Shown here: positions 44,506-55,229 of the stretch, piece after piece | Layout of the letters: every line of letters starts with the position of its first letter | How positions within the stretch are numbered: the stretch's first letter is position 1 | DNA from: Liopterus haemorrhoidalis | Lineage: Eukaryota > Arthropoda > Insecta > Coleoptera > Dytiscidae | Reading direction: 5' to 3' | DNA length: 64,000 bases | Assembly (NCBI GenBank): GCA_963971575.1 | Contig: OZ020613.1 | Coordinates: 49,594,250 to 49,658,249 of the forward strand | The notes under the pieces: generated by a model | Told to the model about the DNA's origin: nothing | Databases searched by the model: none | Seen by the model: the letters and a program-made list of their open reading frames with translations, nothing else | Made by a program: the position numbers and the translations under genes

Positions 44506-45359
44506 GTGCTTATCTGCGGAATGGGCAACTTCATGCCAACTGACAATCGTACATACCTCTAAGCAATACAATAACACGATTTCAAATAGTGCCTTGTAAT
44601 TAGGGAGGTAATGTTTGCGTATGACCTTGTCTCCTCGCCAAACATGTGCGGCCATATTGTTTTGGCTAATGTCAACCACTGATTATGGTATATGCTGGTG
44701 CCATCTATATGCTGAATGACATATGGTGGGGAAAAGCATTTAAAAGCAGATGAAAGGATATGAGAGCGGATGGTCTTTCCTAAAAGCCTCAACCAGCTAG
44801 AAAGATCCGCGTTCAGGGATTGAACTTTATGTTATTATACCTATGTGTCACCTCAGCAATGAGGTATGTATGTTCTCTTTATTTTCTTTAATTGGGCCTG
44901 TGAAATAACAAATTATAAGTTATATTTACGAAATTGACGTCAGAACGAATCTCCAGACTATTCTTCGAACATCATGTTTTTTAATTAAATTTCACATACC
45001 ACAATTAGATTTAAACTTATAACTGTTGCTTCATTTCAAGCAACCCCAACATTTTCCTGTCCGGGCTGAACTCATAATTTCCAGGCTCAATTAGGAAGCT
45101 GTAAGCTCGTTGGCTTACAGCTTAGTTGGAGCCCAAAAATAAAGTGCCCAACGCTCGGGGGTCGTACATCTACGCCAATGTAGTGTCAAGGTTGCGCATA
45201 GAGTGGTTTTCCAAACCACTCTAATGTTTGAATTTAAACCACCCGGTACATGAAGATACATAAAGCAAATTAATTGTCGACCAGATCAGCAATTAAACTA
45301 AGAAAACACTATAAACAATCATTTATAACATAAGCATCAGTAAAACTAGCTCTACTAAC
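44506..45359. other. Intron sequence, no gene seen
   Basis: Lies between the S-type and I-type cassettes of ZNF-3. No coding frame or clear element boundary was recognised. A short duplicated phrase (AGCTGTAAGCTCGTTGGCTT) near 45098 is the only structure noted. Confidence 0.45.
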
Positions 45360-45491
45360 CAGCGTTAGTGCCAGCTGTACTACCCAACTCATCTTGATAT
45401 TCACTGGTGTCTACAGGTTCAGACTTGATGTAAATCTCTTCTATCTTGGTATTATCGTGGTATATGTCATCTCTAACTTCATCTTTAATTC
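45360..45491 (-). CDS. ZNF-3 acidic cassette exon, I-type
   Basis: The exon is 132 bp, phase 1 to phase 1, from TTTTAG to GTTAGT. It encodes IKDEVRDDIYHDNTKIEEIY and then IKSEPVDTSEYQDELG, with one IKSE core and acidic flanks. It is the single I-type cassette of this gene, against three in ZNF-2 and four in ZNF-4. Confidence 0.82.
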
Positions 45492-45865
45492 CTAAAATAA
45501 ATAAATATAGACTTGTATACAGACTTGAATAAATATAAATATAAATAAAAACTTGATCTTCAGCATGATTTTTAAATAATAAATTTAATATTTCCTTAAC
45601 AACTGTATAACAATATGACATAACAATACAAATAAAAATTTGATATTTAAAACATAAATTGCTTAATATTTAATATGCAATCATGTAACATTCAAGAAAA
45701 AAAGTAGAAAAAGAAATAACTATCTAGTTCCGTACGAAGCTAAGAAATGGATCAAGCTGGGTCCTCATTAGCGAACCGATCATATATTAATTTATCGCGT
45801 AAGGTAATGCTTACATGAAATCTATGTGTCGCGAAGGTATTGCAATCTTCTTGTGAATAGTTTGA

Positions 45866-46405
45866 AGGCGCCTACAGACGGTGTGCCAGCATTTGCCAAC
45901 GCTAGTTCTGACGCTAACCGTAACATGTAGCACTGGCAGACACTTACAGACGACGTGTCGATGAAGCATCAGTGCTGGCCAAGTTCAAAAATAGCGAACA
46001 TGGATGTAAAATGACGTCTGACAGTGAAAGTGAGGTTATGGTTGCAGCTTCGACCTTGCTTTTGATATTTAAATTAGATTAAAAGTATGAAAAACACTTT
46101 TTACTTCAAGTAAACTTCATAATTAAGTAAAAATGGTTATAATCTTCCTTTTGAGCACAACACTCTCGACTGATGTGATGACAAGTGTGCGCGTCGTTTG
46201 TATGGTGCTTACATGCATGTACAAGTCTGCACCAATGTTGGTCAAACTCTTTTGATTTGTGATAAGAATACCGCCTCGGAAGCGAACATCGGCCAGCGCC
46301 AAGCCCAGCCTACCTTGGCTGTGACTTATTGCCCATACACACGATCCGTGGAACTAGACAAGTATAAACATTGGCAGTTACTTGCCACGCTGTCTGTAGC
46401 CGCCT
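45866..46405. mobile_element. TIR element with TGA target duplication
   Basis: The termini AGGCGCCTACAGACGGTGTG and, reversed, AGGCGGCTACAGACAGCGTG are flanked by TGA on both sides. It is 540 bp and higher in GC than its surroundings, with no supported gene. Confidence 0.75.
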
Positions 46406-46466
46406 TGACAGTGCAGCATGATACGAACATAAATAAAATTTTTAAATATGTTAGGTGGTATTCTAA

Positions 46467-47016
46467 CAGAGATGGGCGTCTACGCGTAAACTTGAATTTT
46501 TTACGTCTACGTGTAAATTTACCGTAGACAGTGTAGAGAAGTGTAGACTATGTATACACGTAGAATAATGAAACATGAGATTATGTACCTAACGTTTAAA
46601 AAATAAAATACCGCCAGTTTTAAGTAGAAGTAAAGAACTCAAATTTAATATTTTTGACAGCTTCCTAATTCTTCCCGATTAAAACAACTGCTAACTTTTA
46701 ATTTTAATTTTACTTTAGTAGTTCATACAGACAGAAACCAAGTAATTTATATTGTCAATAACAACATACGATTTGTGAGATAACATTTTTGGAAACAACA
46801 TATGTAATTAGAACTACATACAAATGAAATAAACATAAACATTAAAGTAAATTTAAACTATTACCATTCTATTATTTCAAATATTACATTTAAACGTACT
46901 GTGCATGTACAGTTTACATTCTACATTCGCACGTAAACGAAGGCATATTCTACTTGACATGTTTACGCGTAAAATCTACATTAGGCTGCATCATGTATTC
47001 TACGCGCCCATCACTG
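46467..47016. mobile_element. hAT element with perfect 8-bp target duplication
   Basis: The termini CAGAGATGGGCG and, reversed, CAGTGATGGGCG are flanked by TATTCTAA at 46459-46466 and 47017-47024. It is 550 bp. Subterminal TCTACGCGTAAAC-like words repeat at both ends, possibly transposase-binding sites. No transposase. Confidence 0.92.
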
Positions 47017-47630
47017 TATTCTAAATACGCAATAGAACATTTTATTAATCAATCTAGTTTTATTAGATTCTTGTTAAAACTTGTATGCCTAATGTATACA
47101 ACACACAAACAATCTTGAAGAAATTAAACTGTTGGTGAAGCATGTCAAAATAGTTTAAAAATAATACTTGTAACAAGGTTGGAATGAGAAAATTCGATGC
47201 GAGAGGAACATTCCGCGAGCCGCAGGCGAGCGTGAGGAATCACGAGCAACGAATTTTCTCTTCCAACCGAGTTACAGACCGTACTTCCTCCACGACCACC
47301 AGAAAAAAAACAAAAATTTAACAAATAATTATTTTAACAAATAATTTATATTACATGACAAATTAATAAATTAATTAAACAATTTTAAACATAATTTTTA
47401 TATTACATATAATTTACACTTTTGGTTACATTTATAGCGAAAGCTCTATAAATATAACTAATTATTTTATATATTAATAGTTATATTTATAGTGTTTTCA
47501 CAGTTGTTAAAATTAAATATGGGAGTTTTTTCAATGTTTTCTGATTGTGTTTCAATTCGTTCTGATTCATATTCATATTCATATTCATTTATTGACCATA
47601 TTACAAAAAAATTTGTTTACAGTCAGTCAT

Positions 47631-48793
47631 TTACAACAAATTGGAATACATATTTAACACAAATATAATATAGAGAATCATAATACAGAATACAGAATAA
47701 TTGAGATGCATAATTAAAAATAAAGAAAATAATATAGCCAATGATAAAGATATTGATATTAAATCGGCCTGATGTAACGGTATAATTAGTTGAGTTGAAA
47801 GAGGAAGATTATGTCGTTGGTTGCTGGATGTGACTGGATGTCGGTTACATCCAGTAACCGACGACATAATTTTGTTCTCTATGTTTAATCGATTTTGTAA
47901 AGAATTATCAATGTAACCTTCAGCTACTTCACTACTACGCCACCCACCGTGTCTTTTAAGAGTTTGTAGATCGGCACCTGCATCTGCTAAAAGAGTGGCC
48001 GATGTACGGCGAAAGCAATGACCAGTATAATTTTCTGGGGTTTCTAAGTTTAAAAATAATGCAATCTGCTTAGGCATATTACCCAATTTGTTTTGCCCGA
48101 TTGCCTGTCGGGTACATTTCCTTTTTTGGAAATTTAGAAAAAAATGATCTGACGGAACACCTTGTGGTCTTAAAGACATATATTCTTTAACAATATTATA
48201 AAAATCTCCCGTTATAGTAAATTCTCTTGGTTTGTTTGTTTTTGTGTCGGGAATTCTAATTAAAAATGTAGTACCCAAATCTTTTATATCATTTATTTTT
48301 AGGTTATATAATTCATTTTTCTGCATGCTCCCATAATTCCAATTATAAATGCAGTCTAAAAAAAAAAAATACGTAATTAAATTTCAATTAATAGATATTT
48401 TTATGAAAATTTTTACCTTTGTTGCCAAGTATATTTGATCTGGAGAATTTTGTAAAAAGTTTTAAATTTTTTAGCTACATATGTGTCGGATTTGCGTTTT
48501 AAAAACGAGTTTTTTATAATTTGAAATGTCAATTTCATGTTTAATATTTATTGTTGATTTCAGTATCGAATATATTTTCCAAAGGGTAGATGATTTGAAT
48601 TTTGTTGAAAGTTCATAAAAGTAACTTAAAATTACATTTTCCGAAAATGATACAGTGTTTTTTTCTCTTCTCCAGTCAATAAAATATGAATAATATTTTT
48701 CGTGTACACTTTTTGATTTATTTGGTAGAAGATTAGTGTTAAGAGGGAAAAGAAGAGGGTGTCCATATTTTCATTCGAATCATAGTCGCTCAT
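47631..48793 (-). pseudogene. Crypton-like tyrosine recombinase, probably frameshifted
   Basis: The likely start is MSDYDSNENMDT. An N-terminal core-binding region follows (TVSFSENVILSYFYELSTKF, then SFLKRKSDTYVAKK). A probable intron lies between YLATK/GTAAAA and a pyrimidine-rich acceptor at 48356. The catalytic half has GACRKNEL-like sequence with the first arginine, GHCFRRTSATLLADAG (H and R), LKRHGGWRSSEVAEGYI (H and the tyrosine), then a hydrophobic tail. The R-H-R-H-Y set is recognisable. At least three one-base frame breaks are seen, two at A-runs, so a sequencing or assembly error is possible. It would cut and rejoin DNA through a 3'-phosphotyrosine link. Confidence 0.8.
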
Positions 48794-49009
48794 TTCTATA
48801 CTTACACTATAAAAACACAATAAAGTAAATTAACATTAAAATTACTTTTTAGTTTACTTACATGTAGTTCGGTTTACTTTATATTATACCACGATTTTAG
48901 TAAGTTAAATTGTTTTTTTTTAAATAAGGGATGCAATAGTCTTCCTACGCGCAAAGATACTGCCTGCACTACTTTTCAGCGCGGAGTAATGCATACCAGT
49001 AGTGAACAA

Positions 49010-49305
49010 TAACATATGACAACAAACATGGAATATTTATTCCATAACAAGTGATGGAATGAAATACACGCAAAATGCATAAGATAAGTGCTTTAGAATA
49101 ACATTCCAACTCTTCTGTTAGAATATTAACTTTCTCCACGGCCACTATAGAATTTATCAAATCTAAAACCAATTTTGACTACAGAAAGTTAATATTCTAA
49201 CACAAGAGTTGGAATGTTATTCTAAAGCACTTACCTTCTTATGCATTTTGCGTGTATTTCATTCAATCACTTGTTATGGAATAACTATTCCATGCTTGTT
49301 GTCTT
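49010..49305. repeat. Large hairpin inside the recombinase element
   Basis: Arms of about 120 bp at roughly 49014-49136 and 49185-49305 are inverted copies with few mismatches. Both contain GAATGAAATACACGCAAAAT and GCTTTAGAATAACATTCC. The 47-bp loop carries TCCACGGCCAC. That loop matches, inverted, the sequence at 49697-49750 just outside the right terminal repeat. Confidence 0.82.
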
Positions 49306-50063
49306 TTGTTTTTGTAAGGTTACATTAAGATATATGCAACGTTTACATTAAATAAATGCAACATAACTTCCTAACCTAAAATAGTAGCCGATGTGCGCCA
49401 AATTAAATTAAAATTAAACAAACAATAAATAAAAAAAAAATTTGTTTAATTAATTGATTAATTTGTTATGTAATATAAATTATTTGTTAAGATAAAATGT
49501 TTGTTAAAATAATTATTTGTTAATTTTTTTTTTTTTTTCTCTCTGGTGGTCGTGGAGAAAGTAGGGTCTGTTACTCGGTTGGAAGAGAAAATTCGAAGCT
49601 CGTGGTTCCTCACGCTCGCCTGCGGCTCGCGCTCGGAATGTTCCACTCGCATCGAATTTTCTCATTCCAACCTTGTTACAGAATATACTATTCTGAAGTC
49701 AAAATTGGTTTTAGAATTGGCAAATTCTATTTGGTGGTCGTGGAGAAAATATTTACTAACATTTACTACCTACTCTAATTTATGTAAAATTTGTGTCAAA
49801 CGTCCATGCTTGCGAACGTCAAAACTACCTTAAACATGTCCAAACAAATTCGGCGGATTCCTTTGTGATCGCAACAAAAATCGACAGACATAGAACGGAC
49901 GACAGTGAGCGCTTGGTGAACCGCACGGCTTGTACGCGTATTACCGTCCAAACTAGACAAAAAAAAAAAAGGTTACACGGCGTGTTACCTTACGCGATAC
50001 ATTAGAAAATCGTTGCGCTAATGTGAATCCAGCTTATTAGTTGTAAATATAATCGTTACTAAC

Positions 50064-50192
50064 CATTTTCCCATTCTGTCGAGTGCTCTATTCCAGTATT
50101 CACCTCATGTTCATCAGTAATATTATATTCTGTCTTAATATCAATCTCTTCTTTAATAATATAATTGTCTTTTGTATTATCCATATTCATTC
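50064..50192 (-). CDS. ZNF-3 acidic cassette exon, V-type, possible first coding exon
   Basis: The exon is 129 bp, phase 1 to phase 1, with donor GTTAGT. The acceptor is a weaker TTTGAG. It reads MNMDNTKDNYIIKEEIDIKT and ends IEHSTEWENG across the junction, with two psi-K-x-E cores (IKEE, IKTE). Because the second codon is ATG, this could be the first coding exon of ZNF-3, giving a factor without ZAD. Otherwise it must be spliced to an upstream exon not seen in the 2 kb before ZNF-4. Confidence 0.78.
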
Positions 50193-50354
50193 CTCAAACA
50201 AATCCCTTCAAGTTATTTTTCTAATTTCCAAAAAAATACAAATTGTTCCTGCTGTAAGAAGTTTGCTTTATTAATTTTACAATATAACAGTCCGTGCGGA
50301 TTACTTTCTAATATAATCCGTAAAACCGCCTAAATTAGTGGATTTGTATTTTTA

Positions 50355-50610
50355 TTGAGAACTGACACGCTTGGATACGCAGTCTGGTGGTCAAATATTG
50401 TACTACGCGACTGTAGTACTGTTTGAAATTATTACATATTTTCTAGTGTTGATTTTTTATTAGAATGTCGATAGATACATTTGCATAAAATAAAAATGTA
50501 CTGTGCTTTAATTAACCTGTTCCCAGTTAGCATATTCACAGGTGAATACTAGACAATTCAGCCATATTGCCTTGAAAAACAGCGCCGCCAACGGTAATGT
50601 CACTTCTCAA
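50355..50610. mobile_element. MITE of the TTGAGAA THAP-element family
   Basis: Both ends align with those of the element at 33987-34813 (TTGAGAACTGACACGC, and TTGAGAAGTGACATTACC reversed). TA flanks both sides. It is 256 bp, with the THAP region deleted. Confidence 0.8.
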
Positions 50611-51692
50611 TAAAACTTTTTTGTAGTATGATTAAATCAGTGTTCTCCCCGAAAAATTTGTATTTTTGTTTATAAGTTTTTAAAGTGCCTTACATCTTGA
50701 TTTACACACTTTCACATTCTTACTCGAGCTATCTTTAGCTCTGAGCAAAATACAAATAAAAATAAATACAATTAAATATTTAACATAAGCTTTGAATCTT
50801 CACACGGAATAGGTTCAATCAAGTTCAGTCAAGTTGATTATAGAATAAATAATCATGTCTCATATTGGTTTTAAAAAGGTAGATTTACAAATACTCTCGT
50901 TGAAGAAGGTTTTGTTAAACAGGGTACACCTGTAAGAGATGAACACAATGACGGACATAAAAATGGATATTTATTGTTTAGTAGTAGATTTACAAAATAT
51001 GTCGTTAAAGCGAAAATTCATTAACCGACATACGCCGATAAAAAGTAACCTTGATTGGTTCTTACATAAAAGAGAAATAGACTGACGGACATACTGCATA
51101 CGGCATATTGGTTGTTTAATAGCAGATTTACAAAATAGTTCGTTAAGCGAGGTATGACCGTATAAAGTATTCTACCATGGAAATAACATTATAATAACCA
51201 TGTATACAAAATTTCATCGAAACCCGATTAGTAATTTTTCAGTTTTGCTTGGACAGAGAGACACAGACAAACAGAGAGACAGCCACAGAATTCTAAAAAT
51301 AGTCTAAACTAAGCATATTAAAGCTACCAAATCCAAAATGTTAAGACATTTTTTTATGTATAAACAGAGTCTTCAACTTTATATATATAGATTATAATTT
51401 TACATAAACATATAGTGGTAAATACTACAGACTCAAAACTGAGTGTCTTCTAAATTGCAGAAATTCAATTAGGCAGTAGAAATAATGTTCTAGAAGATAC
51501 TTAAGAGGTTGAAAGAAAACATTGTTTTTTGTTTCACTAACTTTTATTTTAACTGACTGCAGTTTCGGCTCACACCATTTTCAAAGTTGCAATTAGTACA
51601 AATTACATTTTACACTAATATATACAAGAAGAAATATGTATGTACAGGTAACAGAAGCAATAAAAGATTATATATGTAAGACAAAATTATGT
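50611..51692. other. Decayed repeat sequence, no gene seen
   Basis: The part around 51180-51390 (with ATGTATACAAAATTTCATCG and a GACAGAGAGACACAGACAAA tract) looks like the tail of an old dispersed retroelement. The part around 51540-51610 has CAGTTTCGGCTC. No gene supported. Confidence 0.4.
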
Positions 51693-52000
51693 TTACAAGT
51701 TTAGTGTTAATCCTATGAGCGGCGAGTTGTGTAGGTCGGTAATTTCATTAAGAAAATTGGTTTCGGACATCTGTTTATTAATTTTATGGGCTTCTAGTAA
51801 ATTTAGATTAAGGCCTTTCCTGTTGTTATGCAGGTTTTCCTGGTGTTATTTTTGGTTCAAATGTGGTTGTATGATTTTCATTTATGAGATGTTCTGCGAA
51901 TGTTGAATTCGTATTTTGTTTGGTGAATGACTTCTTATGTCCCGATATTCTGGTTTTGAAGGATCTTCTATTCAGATTTGAAGGACCGGTATTCTAGAAG
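51693..52000 (-). pseudogene. Penelope-like element: GIY-YIG endonuclease end
   Basis: The minus strand reads TGPSNLNRRSFKTRISGHKK, then STFAEHLINENHTTTFEPKI. After a frameshift come LNLNLLEAHKINKQMSETNF and LHNSPLIGLTLNL with a stop. The R-SFKTR-x2-GH and FAEHL-x-ENH motifs are typical of the C-terminal GIY-YIG nuclease of Penelope-like retroelements. The GIY-YIG start itself and the reverse transcriptase are missing. Confidence 0.72.
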
Positions 52001-52261
52001 ATAGGTTTCAATTTCTTATTTAAATGTATTATATTTAGTTAATTGTTCTAAGATTTTTGGGAACTTATTAGATATAGTTATTGCCATATATTATGCCTCA
52101 TATGCTCAAAGCCTTCATATAGTATATATTTAAATCGTTTATTTTTAAATGTTTGGTTTAAATAGTTCACAAATTTTATAAAAGAAATTTATGCAAATGT
52201 CGCTTATACATCTGACGTACATTTCTTGTGTTCGTTTTTGCTGTCTAAGATGTTGTTTTTA

Positions 52262-52340
52262 TAAATACTTAATTATACTTCTGGAATGTATGTGCACCCA
52301 CAGCCGTATGTATTCGTTTATAGTCTAGTTAAAGCCATAC
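52262..52340 (-). pseudogene. Finger relic after the ZNF-4 stop
   Basis: YKRIHTAV is readable at about 52306-52325, matching the end of a finger and the linker start. A CATACATTCCAG word follows. No complete finger remains. Confidence 0.5.
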
Positions 52341-53803
52341 TTAGTGAAAACGTCGCCTATGTCTACTGAGAGCTGTTGAGTCTGAAAATGTTTTATTACA
52401 TTGATCACATGTGAATGGCTTCTTTCCAGAATGTGTCCATTTGTGTCTAACGAGATGCCCTGAAGCAGAAAATGCTCTGTTACACTGCTCACATTTGAAT
52501 GGTTTCTCGCCAGAATGCTTCCGTTTGTGTCTGTTTAGATTTGATGAATCTGAAAATACTTGATCACACTGATCACATTTGAACGGTTTCTTTCCAGAAT
52601 GTATTCGTTTGTGTATAATAAGACTTGATGATTGTGTAAATGCTTTATTACACCAATCACATTTAAATGGTTTCTCACCAGAATGATTTCGTTTATGTCT
52701 TTTGAGACTTGACGATTTTGTAAATGTTTTACTACACTGATCACAATTAAATGACTCTTCTCCAGAATGTATTCGTTTGTGGTTAATCAAATTTGATGGC
52801 TGCGAAAATGCTTTATTACATTGATTACATTTGAATGGTTTTACTCCAGAATGTATTCGTTTGTGGTTAATCAAATTTCTAGACTGCGAAAATTCTTTAT
52901 TACACTCTCCACATTTGAATGGTGTCTCCCCAGAATGTATTCGTCTGTGATTAATTAGTTTTGATGGCTGTGTAAATGCCTTATCACACTGATCACATTT
53001 GAACGGTTTCTCTCCAGAATGAACCCGTTTGTGTATAACAAGATTTGATGGTTTTGTAAAAGCTTTATCACATTGGTCACATTTGAATGGATTCTCTCCA
53101 GAATGTATTTGTTTGTGATTGATGAGACTTAATGAATCTAAAAATGTTTTATTACATTGACCACATTTAAATGGATTTTCTCCAGAATGTGTTCGTTTGT
53201 GATTAATGAGCTTTGATGATTCTGAAAATGCTTTATCACACATATCACATTTGAATGGTCTCTCACCAGAATGCTTTCGTTTGTGTCTAACGAGATTTGA
53301 CGACTGTGTAAATGCTTTATTACACTGATCACACTTGAATGGCTTCTCTCCAGAATGAATTCTTTTGTGTATGTTGAGATAAGATGAGTGTGTAAATGCT
53401 TTATTACATCGATCACATTCAAATAGTTTCTCACCAGAATGCGTTCGTTTGTGTCTAGTGAGACTTGATAACTGTGTAAATGCTCTATTACACTGAGCAC
53501 AACTAAATGGCTTCCCGGTAGAATGCATCAGTTTGTTTATAATAAGATTTGATGAATCTAAAAATGCTTTATTACATTGATCACATTTGGACGATCCCTC
53601 AGCAGAATGTTTTGGTGTGTGATCAGTGAGAGAAGTCAACAGAGTCTGTCCAGAAGGTGCTAGCTTATGTTCAAGATGGAAACTAGCTCGGTTTAATGTC
53701 TCTTTATCCATGGCAAATTTATTTGATGTTGTTTGTCTACACTTCTTAATGCATACCGAGGCATCTGGACTTTCATCAGGATTACTGGAAGATGTTTTTC
53801 TAG
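52341..53803 (-). CDS. ZNF-4 terminal exon: C2H2 zinc-finger protein, fourteen fingers plus one degenerate
   Basis: A TTTGCAG acceptor opens in phase 1. The leader RKTSSSNPDESPDASVCIKK is followed by a linker with LNRASFHLEHKLAPSGQTLL, then fifteen finger units. In the first, the first histidine is asparagine (LIINKLMH), so it probably does not bind zinc. The other fourteen are canonical, the last having four residues between its histidines (HRRRFH). Linkers are mostly HSGEKPFKC with HSGENPFKC, HSGETPFKC and HSGEESFNC variants. It has the longest array of the cluster. A probable sequence-specific nuclear factor. A YKRIHT relic after the stop shows loss of further fingers. Confidence 0.93.
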
Positions 53804-53877
53804 CTGCAAATAAACTTGTATTGATTAATGAGGCAAAAAATACATAAATGAAATAAAGCTAATTTCTTATTCAAAAG

Positions 53878-54240
53878 AGTAGTAGTGGCTCCGTGGTAAG
53901 TTGGTTGGCTACGATGCACAAAGACACGAATTCTAATACCCCCTCCTTCGGAATTTTCATCATGACATTATACAGTCAATTCTGCGGGCGATTCAGTCCC
54001 TGTATTTAATTCTTAAATTAAGTTACCTAGTTATACAGGGAAGACAGAACGTCAACTGACCACGTAGCTTTTATATCTATGGCCGGTGGTCTAGAAGCGA
54101 AGAACTTACATTCTCTGCCCTTACAGCCACCTAGGCATTAGGAACCTATTAATATTATTATAAACTATTTCGGTAATTGAATATATCCGTATGTTGTTTT
54201 TGGGGATTCATTGTGTGCAAAATACAACAATAATAAATTC
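53878..54240 (+). other. Possible tRNA-derived SINE
   Basis: It begins GTGGCTCCGTGGTAAGTTGG, which resembles an A-box, and has ACACGAATTCTAATACC at B-box distance. A non-tRNA body and an AATAATAAA-like end follow. Weak evidence and a single copy in the window. Confidence 0.3.
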
Positions 54241-55012
54241 TGGAGGATCCTGAGAGTAATTTTATCAGTTTTGAAGCTCAAATTTTCTTTCACTGTTGCG
54301 CAGAATATGTTACCTGGCTGATAATTATTAAACATACCGCACAAGCAAAGAGAGTACTGATTACTGGATTTTTCTAGATCTAATGAAATAAAGTTAGTTT
54401 CTCATATATACTATTTCTGTACGTGTATATGTGAGCTTTTTTCGGGAAAAGTCAGTCAAGGAAGTCATTTTGATAGTTAAGATACAGTAAAGCGTTTTTG
54501 AAGATAAAAACTTAGAACAACCATGGTAACTCTTGCTTATAATTGCAAAAATGATCTGTCTTAAAGCAAAGACTTACTAAATATAGTATACCCGTGTTTC
54601 TTAACCTTTATTAATAAGGTAATAGTAAAATATTTTGAATATCAACCCTGATAATAGGTTAAGGTAAACAAAAACACTGATGAAGATAACATGATAATAT
54701 CGAATATAAGTACATATTAAAAAAAAAAAAAATCTTTACAAATAATTGATAAGAAATATTTTTAAAAAATCGCCTACTGACTGTACTCCTAAATGACGTT
54801 TTTCCGCTGGCATAATGCGAGCGTACGAGTGGTTTCTTCGAGGGATATCTATTAAAGGTAAAATTACAATGAGTCACTTTATTTAACTACAACAAGGATT
54901 TACTACAGTCTATTATTAACTGTATCCTGTGAATGTACTTAGTAAATGGACACTAGGAATAACAATATTACAAGCTTATACCTAACAGGACAGAATTAAA
55001 TTATTGACTAAC

Positions 55013-55078
55013 CTGTATTTTGTCCAAATGCACTATCTTCATATTTACCGCCAACTCCACATTCAGAATATTCCATCT
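55013..55078 (-). CDS. ZNF-4 acidic cassette exon, S-type, shortened
   Basis: The exon is 66 bp, phase 1 to phase 1, from TTTCAG to GTTAGT. It encodes MEYSECGVGGKYEDSAFGQN T-ending sequence. Thirty-one codons are missing against its paralogues, removing the CIISSTDDMSQYN part and the IKSE core; only SECG and the acidic tail remain. Frame and splice sites are kept. The upstream ATG (55100) still reads in frame through the acceptor, as MSNIRISE. Confidence 0.72.
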
Positions 55079-55229
55079 CTGAAATACGAATATTACTCAT
55101 AGTTACTATCATTAGTCAGGAACATTTTCAAATATAACAACCTAAAAAACAAATAAACTTGCGGTGTGTAAAATAAAATATAAAATAGAAATAATCCATA
55201 CATATATTTGTATGCACATATGATTACTA

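Larger units (their letters stand above)
47169..49680 (-). mobile_element. Tyrosine-recombinase element with long inverted repeats
   Basis: Arms at 47169-47380 and 49447-49680 are inverted copies of each other. Both start TGTAACAAGGTTGGAATG and include a GC-rich part (GCAGGCGAGCGTGAGGAA), the word TCCACGACCACCAG, then AT-rich sequence. No target duplication is evident, as expected for tyrosine-recombinase elements. Between the arms lie a tyrosine-recombinase gene and a large internal hairpin (49010-49305). Each arm contains its own stem (GGTTGGAA.GAGAAAATTCG) of about 20 bp. Crypton-type elements encode such recombinases but normally lack long inverted ends, so the structure is unusual. Confidence 0.75.

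Noticed and set aside
46198..46527. 109-codon frame starting MYGAYMHVQ
   Set aside because: It crosses the right end of one TIR element and the left end of another, so it is a chance frame.
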